Positions 40,088 to 40,701 of a stretch of DNA of 40,701 nucleotides are shown here, piece by piece. The notes under the pieces were generated by a model that worked only from the letters and a program-made list of their open reading frames with translations, was not told the origin of the DNA and searched no databases. The number at the start of each line of letters is the position of its first letter. The first letter of the stretch is position 1. Origin of the DNA: an uncultured Erysipelotrichaceae bacterium (GTDB taxonomy: Bacteria > Bacillota_I > Bacilli_A > Erysipelotrichales > Erysipelotrichaceae); NCBI GenBank assembly GCA_902786245.1, contig CADABS010000018.1, positions 1 to 40,701 of the forward strand. Reading direction: 5' to 3'. The position numbers and the translations under genes were made by a program.

Positions 40088-40552
40088 ATGAAAAAACTGG
40101 CAATCGGTAACGATCATGTCGCAGTAGACATGAAGAATGAGATCAAGGCATATCTGGAAAGCAAGGGATATGAAGTGATCAATGTCGGAACAGACAGTTC
40201 CGAAAGATTCAACTATCCTGTATCCGGATACAAGGTCGCAAAGATGGTTGCGAACGGCGAAGTAGACGGCGGCGTGCTGATCTGCGGCACTGGTGTAGGT
40301 ATTTCCCTGGCTGCCAACAAGGTTCATGGCATCCGTGCATGTGTATGTTCTGAACCGTATACGGCAAAACTTTCAAGGCAGCACAATAACTCCAATATCA
40401 TCGCATTCGGCGCAAGAGTCATCGGCATCGAAACAGCGAAGATGATCGTGGATGAATGGCTGGCAGCGGAATACGAAGGCGGCAGACACCAGACCCGTAT
40501 TGATATGATCAAAGAAATCGAAGAAACAGGATCTCTGAAAGCAGCAGAATAA
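40088..40552 (+). CDS. rpiB: Ribose-5-phosphate isomerase B family (RpiB/LacAB)
   Basis: A sugar-phosphate isomerase of 154 aa. Key segments are GNDHVAVDMK near the N-terminus (catalytic Asp/His region), the phosphate-binding loop ICGTGVGISLAANKV with the active Cys, and ACVCSEPYTAKLSRQHNNSN with the proton-transfer His and Asn. It may interconvert ribulose and ribose 5-phosphate, or act on allose or galactose phosphates like LacAB and AlsB. Its place at the end of a GH1-HAD-oxidoreductase operon argues for a hexose or unusual pentose phosphate. ATG 40088 is preferred over 40082, because AAAGGAG ends 8 nt upstream of it. Confidence 0.92.
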   Translation: MKKLAIGNDHVAVDMKNEIKAYLESKGYEVINVGTDSSERFNYPVSGYKVAKMVANGEVDGGVLICGTGVGISLAANKVHGIRACVCSEPYTAKLSRQHNNSNIIAFGARVIGIETAKMIVDEWLAAEYEGGRHQTRIDMIKEIEETGSLKAAE

Positions 40553-40578
40553 GAATTCAGACAATGACTCAGCACCGG

Positions 40579-40608
40579 ACCCGGAGGTCAGAAACCTTCC
40601 GGGTTTTC
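40579..40608 (+). terminator. Terminator of the GH1-rpiB operon
   Basis: ACCCGGAGGT (40579-40588) pairs with the right arm 40594-40604 (one bulged T), loop of 5 nt, then TTTTC. Confidence 0.82.
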
Positions 40609-40619
40609 GTTAACTAAAA

Positions 40620-40646
40620 TTGCGTGAGGTTTTGCAAAAACCCGCA
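40620..40646. repeat. Nested dyad near the right edge
   Basis: TTGCG...CGCAA encloses GGTTTT-GC-AAAAACC, giving a nearly perfect dyad of 27 bp. It stands after the operon terminator and before whatever gene lies to the right. It may be an operator or part of the next promoter; no gene is visible in 40609-40701. Confidence 0.4.
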
Positions 40647-40701
40647 ATAAAATATCGTGATGCTATAACACGAAGAAAAGGCTGTGTTTTACCACAACTC
40701 A

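Overview
The window looks like a chromosomal, carbohydrate-rich segment of an anaerobic Firmicute, most like gut Erysipelotrichaceae. The reasons are: strong AGGAGG-type Shine-Dalgarno sites, a CcpA-type cre site, lactose/cellobiose-family PTS proteins, a split transketolase, a QueT transporter behind a structured leader, an AbiE-like module and many short hairpin-plus-T-run terminators. The taxon is inferred from gene style, not from a marker gene. I see no rRNA, tRNA, CRISPR array, transposase or integrase. No stretch longer than 300 bases lacks a gene.

Layout. 1-1203: a VanY-like wall protein with an altered active site. 1303-2924: a MarR regulator, then a PTS group (IIB, IIB, IIA) behind a cre-overlapped promoter. 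2954-5462: a HAD phosphatase and split transketolase. 5462-7181: a PHP phosphatase (minus) and a Sel1-repeat protein. 7185-10143: a heavy-metal P-type ATPase with four metal-binding domains and an ArsR/SmtB-like operator. 10225-11375: a cupin and a carboxymuconolactone-decarboxylase-like protein. 11391-14762: a PRD-type regulator (minus) divergent from the PTS IIC. 14854-20273: an operon of two zinc-ribbon membrane proteins, mannose-6-phosphate isomerase, GH1, deoC and GH1. 20310-23700: dienelactone hydrolase, an anSME-like radical SAM protein and GH1. 23700-26281: a frameshifted AbiE-like toxin and its antitoxin, between a truncated and a complete copy of a GNAT gene. 26299-28387: an unknown protein (minus) and a GH4 alpha-galacturonidase. 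28518-32316: two duplicated GH1 genes flanking queT. 32469-34764: a membrane-bound XRE regulator with a small partner, a DUF6054-like protein and an M20 peptidase. 34805-40608: an operon of GH1, HAD, a TIM-barrel-like protein, a Gfo/Idh/MocA-UPF0303 fusion, HAD and RpiB.

How the genes fit together. A single lactose/cellobiose-type PTS (IIA, two IIB, one distant IIC) would import and phosphorylate glycosides. Six GH1 enzymes, all with the Ser...Lys-Arg-Tyr phosphate-binding signature of 6-phospho-glycosidases, would cleave them. PMI, transketolase, RpiB, DeoC and three HAD phosphatases could move the products into central metabolism.

The most unusual signals lie in this GH1 set. Three paralogues replace the conserved glycon-binding His with Lys (KYDEP in place of HFDxP). 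A fourth has Cys in place of the Asn before the acid/base Glu and overlaps deoC. I infer that this locus handles unusual, perhaps modified, phospho-glycosides.
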